64,000 bases of DNA from positions 55,629-119,628 of the forward strand of contig CACOPA010000004.1 in the NCBI GenBank assembly GCA_902628925.1, read 5' to 3'. This DNA comes from an uncultured SAR86 cluster bacterium. GTDB lineage: Bacteria; Pseudomonadota; Gammaproteobacteria; Magnimaribacterales; D2472. Shown here piece after piece: positions 25,807-34,311 of the stretch (positions within the stretch are counted from its first letter, which is position 1; every line of letters starts with the position of its first letter). The notes below the pieces were generated by a model, which searched no databases, was not told the origin of the DNA, and saw nothing but the letters and a program-made list of their open reading frames with translations. The position numbers and the translations under genes were made by a program.

Positions 25807-26790
25807 CTCAATTAATTCTCCAGGCTTAACAGTTACAAAATCTAGATTTTCTTTTTTGCTGCTGTTTTTTAGCCACTCTTTTGGTTCAAGAATAGGCTCA
25901 TCGGATAAGATAAAAGTACCCCAGTGCATTCCTATGCTTTTGGTTGCTTCTAAGTCAATAGCTATTTGAATTGCTTCATCTGGTGTTACATGTGAATAGC
26001 CCTCAAACCAATATGGAGAATAAGCCCCAATTGGAATCAATGCCAGATCAATCTTGCCAAGCCGTTTTTTTATGAGTTTGAAGTCATCTGAGTAACCGGT
26101 ATCTCCAGCATGAAATAGACTTAAATTCTTATTTTCAATATGCCAGCTTCCCCACAAACTTCTACTCTCATCAAATAATCCTCTGGCAGACCAATGTTTT
26201 GCTGGTGTAAATGTAAATGTAGTTCCATATAACTGGAAGTTATCCCACCACTTGAATTCAAAAGTATTATTTATGTTTTCATTAACTAGTAGTTTTTTAT
26301 CACCCTCAGGAACTAAGAAAATAGTTTCATTATCAATGTTTGATAGTTTGCTTAAAGATGCGATATCTAAATGATCATAATGATTGTGGCTAATTAAAAC
26401 TATGTCGATTTTTGGCAATTGATTTATCTCAATTGCCGGTGGAATCATACGTTTAGGGCCAATTAACGAAAATGGAGAAACTCTCTCTGAAAAAACAGGA
26501 TCGATGAGGATGTTTATCTCGCCATTATTGATCAAAAACGTTGAATGGCCAATCCAAATAGCAGCTTCAGTAATATCAACTTTAACATCATTTATTTCAA
26601 GAAACTCTATTTCTAGTGAGGCCGGTAAGTCTCTTTCAACTAACCACCTTACCGTTTCAAAAATTGATTTTTTGTACTGTGTTCCATCAGAATTTTGGTA
26701 GGTTTTATTGGAGCAAGAGCTAAATAGAAATATTAAAAATAAAAGACTAAATGCTCTTAGCCATTTAATAAGTGAATTGGAGATGACCAT
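25789..26790 (-). CDS. MBL-fold metallohydrolase lipoprotein (NAPE-PLD-like)
   Basis: A 333-residue metallo-beta-lactamase-fold protein with a lipoprotein signal (LLFLIFLFSSC, Cys at 26). The metal motif HNHYDHLD is followed by KHWSARG, FHAGDTGYSD and GMHWGTF, in the spacing of UlaG/NAPE-PLD-like hydrolases. The WIGHSTFLI strand opens the fold. NAPE-PLD-like members cleave phosphodiesters of N-acyl phospholipids, and a bacterial envelope phospholipid or lipid phosphodiester is a possible substrate. It overlaps the upstream DUF3604 gene by 34 bp, so the two lipoproteins are one transcription unit. Confidence 0.85.
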   Translation of the reverse strand: MVISNSLIKWLRAFSLLFLIFLFSSCSNKTYQNSDGTQYKKSIFETVRWLVERDLPASLEIEFLEINDVKVDITEAAIWIGHSTFLINNGEINILIDPVFSERVSPFSLIGPKRMIPPAIEINQLPKIDIVLISHNHYDHLDIASLSKLSNIDNETIFLVPEGDKKLLVNENINNTFEFKWWDNFQLYGTTFTFTPAKHWSARGLFDESRSLWGSWHIENKNLSLFHAGDTGYSDDFKLIKKRLGKIDLALIPIGAYSPYWFEGYSHVTPDEAIQIAIDLEATKSIGMHWGTFILSDEPILEPKEWLKNSSKKENLDFVTVKPGELIELSFEL

Positions 26791-28799
26791 GCTCTTTCTT
26801 GAATTGTTTTTTGCATATCAGGTCTAGGTGATACGCCTTCTCTAATTGCATCCCAAGTGGACCACCTGCAAGTCGGATTTTCTAATACTCGGACATAATA
26901 AAATGCTCTCATATCTTTATCAAAATCAGGATCTGACCAAAAAGAAGAAAGTTCATTTGCACCATTATTCGAAATAGAGCATGTTTCAATATCAACTTTA
27001 GCGCCATTATCTGGACATCTATTTGTAAGCGGATCTACTTTTAATCCATCTGAACAAACAACATCATAAACTTTTTCATTAAGTTGATTATTCTCTATCC
27101 AACCCTTCACGATTTGAATCCTTTGCAACGCAGCGCTATCAAGGTCTCTAATTGCCCACACAAAGAAAGTGGGGTCTGTAGTTTCAGAATGTCTTAAATC
27201 ACTGCCCATCGGAACACCATTTGAGTAAAGATATTCAATCAAATCTTTACTTTCAGCTTTTGTCTTATCTAAGTCATAACCAGCAAAAAATCTGACTTTC
27301 ATTCGTGGTCCTGAAGTTGCAAAAGTTTCCTTACGTCTAAAAGCTGAAAATATTGAATCACGGGTATTTTCTTCTGCCCAAACTCCAGCTAAGCCAGCAG
27401 CGCCCCAATAGATACTAGAAGAATTAAAATAATCCTCTCCATCGATATTAATAATTAGCCCGTCATCACCTTCGGTATTTTGATGTTCATCTCTATGCTC
27501 AATTAGTTCAGGAGAGGAAATTGGAACTGATCCTCTAAGTTCACTTGAACTATCCAATAAGCCTATCTTAGAAAAAAAATTATATTCTTCTTGAGATGAA
27601 GCAGCAGTATGAGTATCACTAGAGCCAATAAAGCCAAATTTATAAGGATTATATCCGTTTGCCTCTTCCATTTTAATTCCATTTAATAATGCTTCTCTTA
27701 TATAGCTACCTTTTACTTTTGAGGGTTCAAGGGTTGCAACCTTAAATGGCATAATCTCAAAATCAGCCCATTCATCATTTTTTGAGAAAGCTGGATGAGT
27801 ATCTGAGGTACCTTTTACTTGTGTGATTTCAACTATTGGTTCATTTCTCATTCTTTGCGATGCATAAACATTATCAAATCTGCCGCCTTCAGTTTTTTTA
27901 AGTGCAAACATAGCGCCATCAGAACCATTTGAATTATGCGGAATAGCAATACTATCAATTCCATCCTCTCTAATTAAATCCATCCATTCCCAGAGGGCTT
28001 CAGGATTATTATTATTTGCTCTTGAGAATGGTAAAGCAGGAACTTTATTCCCATTCCCTCTAAAAATAACGTTTCTGTGAAGGTTTCCCATATTATTGGT
28101 AGAAGCTGTATATTCATAACCAAGAAATGTAGTGAATTTACCAGGATCATTATGTCTTTCTGCAGCCTCAATAGTATCCAACCATGCATTTCTTGAAACT
28201 TCATTTACATAATCTATGTCCAAATCACCAGAGATTAGTGAGGTTACTGCATTTAGAAGAAAGGCTCCAAAGGCATCTCTGCGTTGCTCAAAGGTAGACG
28301 CATTTCTATTGCCATCTGCATTAATATCTCTTACTGCTCTTGACGCTTTACTAAGATAATATTCGGTTCCAGGAGTAGCTGCTTCTGCAACCTGTCCAAT
28401 AAATGTCCCATGATCTGTAACTGAATAGAAATCTAATGGTTTTTTTAAACCTACTTTAAATCCTGCAGGATGTTCAATTACTTTTCCTTTAGCAAATTCA
28501 TATGCGTCATCTGGAGTGGCTATTGTTCCAAAAATATAAGCATCAAAGGAATACCGGGTATGAACATGAAGATCCCCAAATAGAGCAACTCTTTGAGAGC
28601 TTTGTTTTGGATCAGGATTGATATATGGATCAATTACCTGTCCATTCCATTCTCTTGGAGTTTGTGAATTTAAGGCAATTCTTGCGCCAGCAATATTTAT
28701 AAAATTGTCTTCATCAAAATCTTCAGATGATGCGCTATTATCAGTACAATTGAATAAAAAAGAAAAAATAAATCCGCAGATAAAAAATTTTTTTATCAT
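26757..28799 (-). CDS. DUF3604 lipoprotein (PHP-like metal hydrolase fold)
   Basis: A 680-residue envelope protein with lipobox FLFNC (Cys about 18). GDLHVHTRYSFDA is the PHP-type HxH metal motif and is followed by FYSVTDHG. Further conserved segments include IAIPHNSN and GFIGSSDTH, which complete a likely metal site. DUF3604 is widespread in marine gammaproteobacteria but has no proven activity; a phosphoesterase or similar hydrolase is the best guess. It leads the two-gene unit with the MBL lipoprotein. The chain is full length for the family. Confidence 0.85.
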   Translation of the reverse strand: MIKKFFICGFIFSFLFNCTDNSASSEDFDEDNFINIAGARIALNSQTPREWNGQVIDPYINPDPKQSSQRVALFGDLHVHTRYSFDAYIFGTIATPDDAYEFAKGKVIEHPAGFKVGLKKPLDFYSVTDHGTFIGQVAEAATPGTEYYLSKASRAVRDINADGNRNASTFEQRRDAFGAFLLNAVTSLISGDLDIDYVNEVSRNAWLDTIEAAERHNDPGKFTTFLGYEYTASTNNMGNLHRNVIFRGNGNKVPALPFSRANNNNPEALWEWMDLIREDGIDSIAIPHNSNGSDGAMFALKKTEGGRFDNVYASQRMRNEPIVEITQVKGTSDTHPAFSKNDEWADFEIMPFKVATLEPSKVKGSYIREALLNGIKMEEANGYNPYKFGFIGSSDTHTAASSQEEYNFFSKIGLLDSSSELRGSVPISSPELIEHRDEHQNTEGDDGLIINIDGEDYFNSSSIYWGAAGLAGVWAEENTRDSIFSAFRRKETFATSGPRMKVRFFAGYDLDKTKAESKDLIEYLYSNGVPMGSDLRHSETTDPTFFVWAIRDLDSAALQRIQIVKGWIENNQLNEKVYDVVCSDGLKVDPLTNRCPDNGAKVDIETCSISNNGANELSSFWSDPDFDKDMRAFYYVRVLENPTCRWSTWDAIREGVSPRPDMQKTIQERAWSSPIHLLNG

Positions 28800-28866
28800 A
28801 AATCCCCTAAATGATTCTTAATATACTGACATCATTAATGTCATTAAACAAGCCCAAAAAAGATGA

Positions 28867-29757
28867 TTAATTTGCACTTAAGTAGTTATAAATTTTATCC
28901 TTTATTACATTCTCAATAACGTTTAAACCTTTGTAGATTTTAATGCTTTCAGGCATTACATTAATTGCACTCATCAAAGATTCTGGTGCACCTTTAATTT
29001 GCAAAACTTCCATCAATGGATAGTTGTGCACTCCAATAGTAAACATAATTGCACTTGAGTCATTGAGCTTTCTAAATGTTTGTCTTTCTACTCGAAGAAA
29101 TAGTTCATTAGTTTCGCTGGTTAACTTTGGATATCTTGGATGAAAAAATAAGTTTTTTGAGGGGTAAATTGACCAGTTAAATCTTTCAAAAATTCTAGAT
29201 GCAGGAAGCTTATGTAAAAAACTATTCACTTTAGTGCTTAAGATTTTCTTATAACCTGGGACTGGTTCGTGGATAATATCTAATGATTTATTAATTTTTG
29301 ATTTTAGATCCCAATTTGAAGGTGAAAAAACAGCTGCACTTCTTAAAATATAATATTTATTTTCTGGAATAAGGATAAGAATATCCTCCGGTATTAAGCT
29401 TGACATTAACTCAAGGTCTGTTTTTTTACTTGAGTTAATTTGGCTAGAATAATCATCTAAGTAGATATCAATAGACTCCTTATTAAATGTATATTCATCA
29501 GCATAATAGGTGCTTAGATAAGTTTTGAGTGCTTCGAAAAAATTCATGTTGGCTGATTGAAATTCGTTATTCTCAAATAAAATTTCATGAGAAAAGTTTT
29601 CAAGAAGCTCGATCTTATTCCTAAAAGAATTCTTTAAGGGTTTGATCTCAAGCCAAGACTCTTCCCTCACCTCCTTAAGGCCCATATGAATAACATCAGG
29701 ATTGGATAAAAATGGTAAATGCATACGATTTAATCTAGACATATCCATCATAGACAT
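28867..29757 (-). CDS. DUF3445 haem-dependent oxidative N-demethylase-like protein
   Basis: A 296-residue DUF3445 protein. The family core is visible: SLIPEDILILIP, then AAVFSPSNWDLKSKINKSLD, then IHEPVPGY, FERFNWSIYP, and LFLRVERQTFRKLNDSSAIMFTI. Characterised relatives are the haem-binding subunit of dimethylamine N-demethylase (the dmmDABC system), which works with reductase subunits. None of those partners is next to it here, so it may act alone or with distant genes. It diverges from the Zur-like regulator gene, with 34 bp between starts. Confidence 0.8.
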   Translation of the reverse strand: MSMMDMSRLNRMHLPFLSNPDVIHMGLKEVREESWLEIKPLKNSFRNKIELLENFSHEILFENNEFQSANMNFFEALKTYLSTYYADEYTFNKESIDIYLDDYSSQINSSKKTDLELMSSLIPEDILILIPENKYYILRSAAVFSPSNWDLKSKINKSLDIIHEPVPGYKKILSTKVNSFLHKLPASRIFERFNWSIYPSKNLFFHPRYPKLTSETNELFLRVERQTFRKLNDSSAIMFTIGVHNYPLMEVLQIKGAPESLMSAINVMPESIKIYKGLNVIENVIKDKIYNYLSAN

Positions 29758-29791
29758 ATTAAAGTAATTTTTAAAACAAAATGTATTTCAG

Positions 29792-30223
29792 ATGGTAGAT
29801 AAGATTTCTTTTGATCAAGTGGTAAATGCGTGCTCGCAAAATGGACTTAGGTTTACAACTTCCAGACAGGAAATTATGTCTGTCCTGATTAATTCAACTA
29901 AACCCAAAAGCGCTTATCAGATCCTTGAAAAAATTCAAAAAAATTCTCCATCAGCAAAACCAGCTACTGTGTACAGAGGACTAGACTTTCTCTGCAAGCA
30001 TGGATTTGCTCATAGAATTGAGTCAAATAATGCATATGTAGCTTGCGCAAGTTCCAGTGACTGTAACTCAGCTCAATTTTTAATTTGTGAGTCTTGCGAT
30101 GCAACTTTTGAATTTCACTCTCACAAATTTTCTAACGAAATTTCTGATCATGCTAAAAAAGAGGATTTTACCATCACCCATGAGATGCTTGAAATTAAAG
30201 GAATATGTAGGGAGTGTAGATAA
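29792..30223 (+). CDS. zur: Fur-family regulator, Zur-like
   Basis: A 143-residue metalloregulator. The winged-helix part (GLRFTTSRQEIMSVL to KPATVYRGLDFLCKHGFAHRIES) is closest to E. coli Zur, including the TVYRxLDFL recognition helix. The dimerisation part has the structural zinc cysteines CESCD and CREC, and the NAYVAC segment. It should repress zinc-uptake genes when zinc is plentiful. I found no zinc-uptake genes in this window and no clear Zur box upstream. The next gene begins with TTG directly after its stop. Confidence 0.8.
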   Translation: MVDKISFDQVVNACSQNGLRFTTSRQEIMSVLINSTKPKSAYQILEKIQKNSPSAKPATVYRGLDFLCKHGFAHRIESNNAYVACASSSDCNSAQFLICESCDATFEFHSHKFSNEISDHAKKEDFTITHEMLEIKGICRECR

Positions 30224-31102
30224 TTGAGATTAAAAAATAAGGTCTCCATAATAACTGGAGCAGCAAGTGGTATCGGCAAAGAAAGTGTTCTTAAGTTTCT
30301 TGATGAGGGATCTAAAGTTGTTGCAGCAGATTTAAATACTGAAGCCCTAAATAATCTTAAAAATGAAATTGATCATTCTGACGAAGTATTTGAAACCTTT
30401 GAGTGTGATGTATCTTCCGAAGAAGCAATTAAAGACCTTGTAGGTTTTGCTATTAAAAAATTTAATAAGCTTGATGTTATCTTTAATAATGCTGGCATTG
30501 GAGGCGCATTTGGTCCTATTACTGAGATTAACCTTAATGATTGGCAACGAACAACATCAATTTTATTAGACTCTGTATTTTTGGGTATTAAATACGCAGC
30601 AAAAGAAATGCAAAGAAATTCTTCAGGTGGATCGATTATAAATACCTCGTCTATTGCTGGTATGGCAGCTGGTTCAGGACCACAGGCTTATTCAGCTGCC
30701 AAGGCAGCAGTTATTAACTTAACTCAAACAACAGCACATGAATTAGGTGAAGATAACATTCGAGTAAATTCTATTTCGCCTGGGGTTATTTCAACTCCCC
30801 TTTTACAAACAGTACTAGGAGATGATCGAGATTCAAATAAAGCCCTTCTAGATCAGCCACTTGAAGCAAAAGGCATGCCAATTGATATTGCAAATACTGC
30901 ACTGTTTCTAGCTTCCGATGAATCTAAATTTATAACTGGAATTAATATTTGTGTTGATGGTGGATTAACATTAGATAGAAGTGGTCTTATGAAACAGGCT
31001 GCCGAAGAATATGATAAGTTTGATATGGGTCCAGTAACAGGACTAAATATGGGATCTACCGGTCAAGAAAGTACCATTGAACCTATTGATGACAAAGATT
31101 AG
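30224..31102 (+). CDS. SDR family oxidoreductase with C-terminal extension
   Basis: A 292-residue SDR starting with TTG at 30224, abutting the zur stop; GGGAGTG upstream supports this start. The cofactor motif TGAASGIG is at residues 11-18, NNAG is intact, Ser is near 143, and YxxxK is Y156/K160 (YSAAK). About 35 extra residues after the usual C-terminus (DRSGLMKQAAEEYDKFDMG) are unusual for classical SDRs. It is co-transcribed with zur by position, but there is no reason to link it to zinc. It overlaps the convergent AGCS gene by 4 bp. Confidence 0.88.
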   Translation: MRLKNKVSIITGAASGIGKESVLKFLDEGSKVVAADLNTEALNNLKNEIDHSDEVFETFECDVSSEEAIKDLVGFAIKKFNKLDVIFNNAGIGGAFGPITEINLNDWQRTTSILLDSVFLGIKYAAKEMQRNSSGGSIINTSSIAGMAAGSGPQAYSAAKAAVINLTQTTAHELGEDNIRVNSISPGVISTPLLQTVLGDDRDSNKALLDQPLEAKGMPIDIANTALFLASDESKFITGINICVDGGLTLDRSGLMKQAAEEYDKFDMGPVTGLNMGSTGQESTIEPIDDKD

Positions 31103-32532
31103 CTAATATTTCCTATTTGTTTGTTATATTCTTTTAGCTCTTTCTTGACTAAAGGCGCTAGTAAATACAATCCAATGATATTTGGTATTGCCACAATAAA
31201 GATTATGGCATCTGATATTTTAAGCACACTATCAAGATTTATCATGCAACCTAAAACAATAAAAATACAAAAAATTATTTTAAATATATTCTCAATAAAG
31301 GTTGAATTTCCAAATAGATAAGTCCAGCCTTTCATTCCATAGTAAGACCATGCGAGCATTGTGGAGAATGCAAATAATATGGCGATAAAGGATAGCGGTA
31401 AACTTGAACCTGGTATAGTAGAATCAAATGCCTTCGATGTTAGCGCAACTCCTTCAATATTAGATGCACTTAATGAGGGATCGTAAACCGTAACCAATAT
31501 TACCAATGAGGTCATGGTACAAATTATGATGGTATCGATGAGTGGTTCTAGTAATGCAACATAACCTTCTGTTATTGGTTGATTTGTCTTAACTGCAGAA
31601 TGTGCAATTGCTGAGGATCCTAGACCAGCTTCATTTGAAAAAACTGCTCGCTGAAATCCAATTATCATTACCCCAATCATTCCACCTGCTACTGATGATT
31701 TACAAAAGGCCTCACGAAAAATTGATTGTATTGCTAATGGCAGTTCATCTAGATTGAATAAAATTATTGTTAAACAAGCAATCACATAGAAGATTGCCAT
31801 AAACGGCACTAAAGCGGATGTCACTTTAGCAATACTTTTTATTCCTCCTAGAATAACAATAGCTACCATGCCTGAAATAGCTAAACCAAATAACCAACCC
31901 TTATCAGCAAAAAAACTATTCTCGTAACCAGTTAGAAAGACAAATTGCTCAAAAGCTTGATTGGATTGAAACATATTCCCAATTCCAAGACATCCAATAG
32001 TAATTGCAGCTGCATAAAAAATTCCCAATCCCCTGCCCAAATTTTTAAATCCATACTTTTTAAATCCATGTTCTAAGTAATGCATCGGGCCACCTGATAT
32101 AGATCCATTCTCATGAACACGTCTAAATAAGACACCAGCCGTGCATTCAATAAACTTTGTGGTCATGCCAAGAAAACCAGCAACAATTAACCAAAGAGTT
32201 GCACCAGGTCCTCCAATTGAAATTGCTATTGCCACTCCGCCAATATTGCCAATGCCAACAGTACCAGATACTGCAGTCGATAATGCTTGAAAGTGAGAAA
32301 CTTCACCGTCAGCTTTGAGATAAAATTTTCCTGTAACTAGATTAATAGCATGCTTTAGGCCAAAAAGATTAATGAATCTAAAATAGAAGGTAAAAAATAT
32401 ACCCGCAAAGATTAGCCACAAAACAATCAGGGGGAAGTCTTGATCAAAAATTTTAATCTCATAAAAAATAAAGCTTGATAATAATTCGGCAAAAGGCTCA
32501 AAGAATTTGTCTATGGCTCTATCAATATTCAT
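31099..32532 (-). CDS. Sodium:alanine symporter (AGCS) family transporter
   Basis: A 477-residue inner-membrane protein from ATG 32532 (a TTG 6 bp upstream is also in frame). It has about 11 hydrophobic spans. The AGCS signatures are present: STAVSGTVGIGNIGGVA with the flexible glycines, GGPGATLWLIVAGFLGM, and RAVFSNEAGLGSSAIAH. It would import alanine or glycine with sodium. It is a single gene whose 3' end overlaps the SDR by 4 bp. The N-terminal hydrophilic segment is somewhat long, but otherwise the protein is typical. Confidence 0.9.
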   Translation of the reverse strand: MNIDRAIDKFFEPFAELLSSFIFYEIKIFDQDFPLIVLWLIFAGIFFTFYFRFINLFGLKHAINLVTGKFYLKADGEVSHFQALSTAVSGTVGIGNIGGVAIAISIGGPGATLWLIVAGFLGMTTKFIECTAGVLFRRVHENGSISGGPMHYLEHGFKKYGFKNLGRGLGIFYAAAITIGCLGIGNMFQSNQAFEQFVFLTGYENSFFADKGWLFGLAISGMVAIVILGGIKSIAKVTSALVPFMAIFYVIACLTIILFNLDELPLAIQSIFREAFCKSSVAGGMIGVMIIGFQRAVFSNEAGLGSSAIAHSAVKTNQPITEGYVALLEPLIDTIIICTMTSLVILVTVYDPSLSASNIEGVALTSKAFDSTIPGSSLPLSFIAILFAFSTMLAWSYYGMKGWTYLFGNSTFIENIFKIIFCIFIVLGCMINLDSVLKISDAIIFIVAIPNIIGLYLLAPLVKKELKEYNKQIGNIS

Positions 32533-32633
32533 GAACAATTAATTTTTATTGATTGGTTTTTGATGTATAAAATATATTTAGTTCATATCATAATTAAATT
32601 GTATTTATTAACCAATTCTAAGATGCTTCAAGA

Positions 32634-33326
32634 ATGTTAAGGGTTGCCATTCTCAACTGTGACTTCATAAAAAAAGAATTTGCTGAGACTTATGGTCAGT
32701 ATCCTGAAATGTTTAAGCATATCATTAAAGAATCTGGATTAACCTTTGCTTACGAGTCCTTCAATATTCTCGACTTTGATTATCCAACTAGCCTTAATGA
32801 TTTTGATCTATATTTAATCACCGGAAGTAAGGCTAGTGTATACGATGATGAAGAATGGATTTTAAATCTTTTTGAGTTTGTTAGATCATTAGATAACGCA
32901 AAAAAAAATATATTAGGTTTTTGTTTTGGTCATCAAGTTATTGCCCAAGCGTTAGGCGGTCAAGTTCAAAATCATCCTCAAGGGTGGCATGTTGGTGCTA
33001 ATGAATTAATAACATCTGATCCTGCATTTAATACTTCTTATCAACTTCTTTTCAGTCATCAGGATCAAGTCATTGAATTACCAAAAAGAGCAAAACTTAT
33101 AGGGAGTGCTAGAGAATGTAAATTTTGTTTGATCAAAATAGACAATCATATTTTATCTACTCAAGCGCACATTGAGCTAAGTAATAAATATGCAGGCGAA
33201 CTTTACAAATCCAGGAAAGAGCTCATTGGAAATGAAAAATATAGTGCTGCTATAAATAGTATGAAGCAAGAATTAGATACTCAGCAATTTACCAACGACG
33301 TTTTTACTTTCTTTCTTGATCAATAA
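32634..33326 (+). CDS. Class I glutamine amidotransferase
   Basis: A 230-residue GATase1 domain protein. The nucleophile elbow GFCFGHQ has Cys at residue 97. YLITGSKASVYDDE opens the domain, and HIE near residue 180 (STQAHIELS) supplies the catalytic His and Glu. It resembles stand-alone GMP-synthase-like amidotransferases, often linked to gamma-glutamyl or polyamine metabolism, but without a fused synthetase its acceptor is unknown. It overlaps the convergent dioxygenase gene by 7 bp. Confidence 0.85.
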   Translation: MLRVAILNCDFIKKEFAETYGQYPEMFKHIIKESGLTFAYESFNILDFDYPTSLNDFDLYLITGSKASVYDDEEWILNLFEFVRSLDNAKKNILGFCFGHQVIAQALGGQVQNHPQGWHVGANELITSDPAFNTSYQLLFSHQDQVIELPKRAKLIGSARECKFCLIKIDNHILSTQAHIELSNKYAGELYKSRKELIGNEKYSAAINSMKQELDTQQFTNDVFTFFLDQ

Positions 33327-34144
33327 GGCGTATCGCCATCAACGGTAATTCTCTCCAAAAGCCTATGTGCTGGAAAATAATCATTGATTGGTTTATGTTG
33401 GGTGCATCTGTTATCCCAAATAGCGATAGCATTTGGTGTCCATGAGAACCTACAAGTAAATTCAGGAGTAATTGAGTGCTCATACAAAAACTTTAACAGT
33501 GCATCGCTTTCTTGCTTAGAGAGCTCATTGATTTTAGTTGTAAAGAGAGGGTTCACAAAAATAGATTTTTTCCCTGTTTGGGGATGAGTTCGTATGACTG
33601 GATGACAGACTGGAGGATTTTCTTCGATAGCACCCTTAAGCCTTTCACGGCCTCCTGGTTCTGCAATACTTTCCTTGAAGCCATATGAAAAGTCATGCTC
33701 TGCAGTCTTATCGCTAAGAAAAGACTGCATTGCTGGTGACAGGTTTTTATATGCACCACTCATGCTTGACCACATCGTATCTCCACCTTTTGGAGGACAT
33801 ATTTTTGATCTAAGGATTGAGCATAGAGGTGGGCTTTTTAGAAAAGTCATATCAGTGTGCCATGACTCAATTTTTGTTGGTTTTTCAGCTGTGCTTTCAA
33901 GAATAGTTATTTCAGGGTAGTCATCAGGAGAACTATAAGCTGGATGAGATTGGAGTGATCCAAAGTGTTCAGCAATTTCTTTATGTTGTTGCCAAGAAAT
34001 ATCTTGATCCCTAAAGAAAATTACTTCATGTTTTAATAGTAACTCCTCAATTTCATCCAATACTGATTTGTCTAGATCCCTAGTTAAATCAACCCCACTG
34101 AGCTCAGCACCAATACATCCAGATAGTTTTTTTACCGAAAACAT
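33320..34144 (-). CDS. TauD/TfdA family Fe(II)/2-oxoglutarate dioxygenase
   Basis: A 274-residue dioxygenase. The iron triad is HTD (H96, D98) and H250 in CTQHKP, and the 2-oxoglutarate-binding Arg follows in AHRLLERI. The N-terminal sequence LSGCIGAELSGVDL and FFRDQDISWQQHKEIAEHFG are standard for TauD/TfdA. Family members hydroxylate sulfonates, aryloxy acids or other carboxylates. No sulfonate transporter is adjacent, so the substrate is open. Single gene; its start lies close to the tRNA-Arg promoter. Confidence 0.9.
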   Translation of the reverse strand: MFSVKKLSGCIGAELSGVDLTRDLDKSVLDEIEELLLKHEVIFFRDQDISWQQHKEIAEHFGSLQSHPAYSSPDDYPEITILESTAEKPTKIESWHTDMTFLKSPPLCSILRSKICPPKGGDTMWSSMSGAYKNLSPAMQSFLSDKTAEHDFSYGFKESIAEPGGRERLKGAIEENPPVCHPVIRTHPQTGKKSIFVNPLFTTKINELSKQESDALLKFLYEHSITPEFTCRFSWTPNAIAIWDNRCTQHKPINDYFPAHRLLERITVDGDTPY

Positions 34145-34197
34145 ATCTAGATTTTATAAATACTATAGCTGGAGAACAATAATTTTTTTATCTAACT

Positions 34198-34203
34198 TAT
34201 AAT
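34198..34203 (+). promoter_or_regulatory. -10 element of the tRNA-Arg promoter
   Basis: A perfect TATAAT ends 10 bp before the first base of tRNA-Arg. No good -35 hexamer is seen at 16-18 bp upstream. Confidence 0.45.
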
Positions 34204-34213
34204 AAACATAATT

Positions 34214-34290
34214 GCGCCCGTAGCTCAGCTGGATAGAGCACTTGGCTTCGAACCAAGGTGTCGGGAGTTCGAATCTCTCCGGGCGTGCCA
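34214..34290 (+). tRNA. tRNA-Arg (UCG anticodon)
   Basis: A 77-nt cloverleaf from G 34214 to the encoded CCA at 34288-34290. Acceptor stem GCGCCCG pairs with CGGGCGT (one G-U). D arm AGCTCAGCTGGATAGAGC. The anticodon loop CTTCGAA gives UCG, reading CGA/CGG arginine codons. T arm GAGTTCGAATCTC. Confidence 0.97.
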
Positions 34291-34311
34291 TTTACTTGAA
34301 TATGTAACAAT

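Noticed and set aside
29968..29985. Short palindrome TACTGTGTACAG inside zur as a LexA box
   Set aside because: The half-sites are separated by 2 rather than 8 bp and lie in coding sequence.
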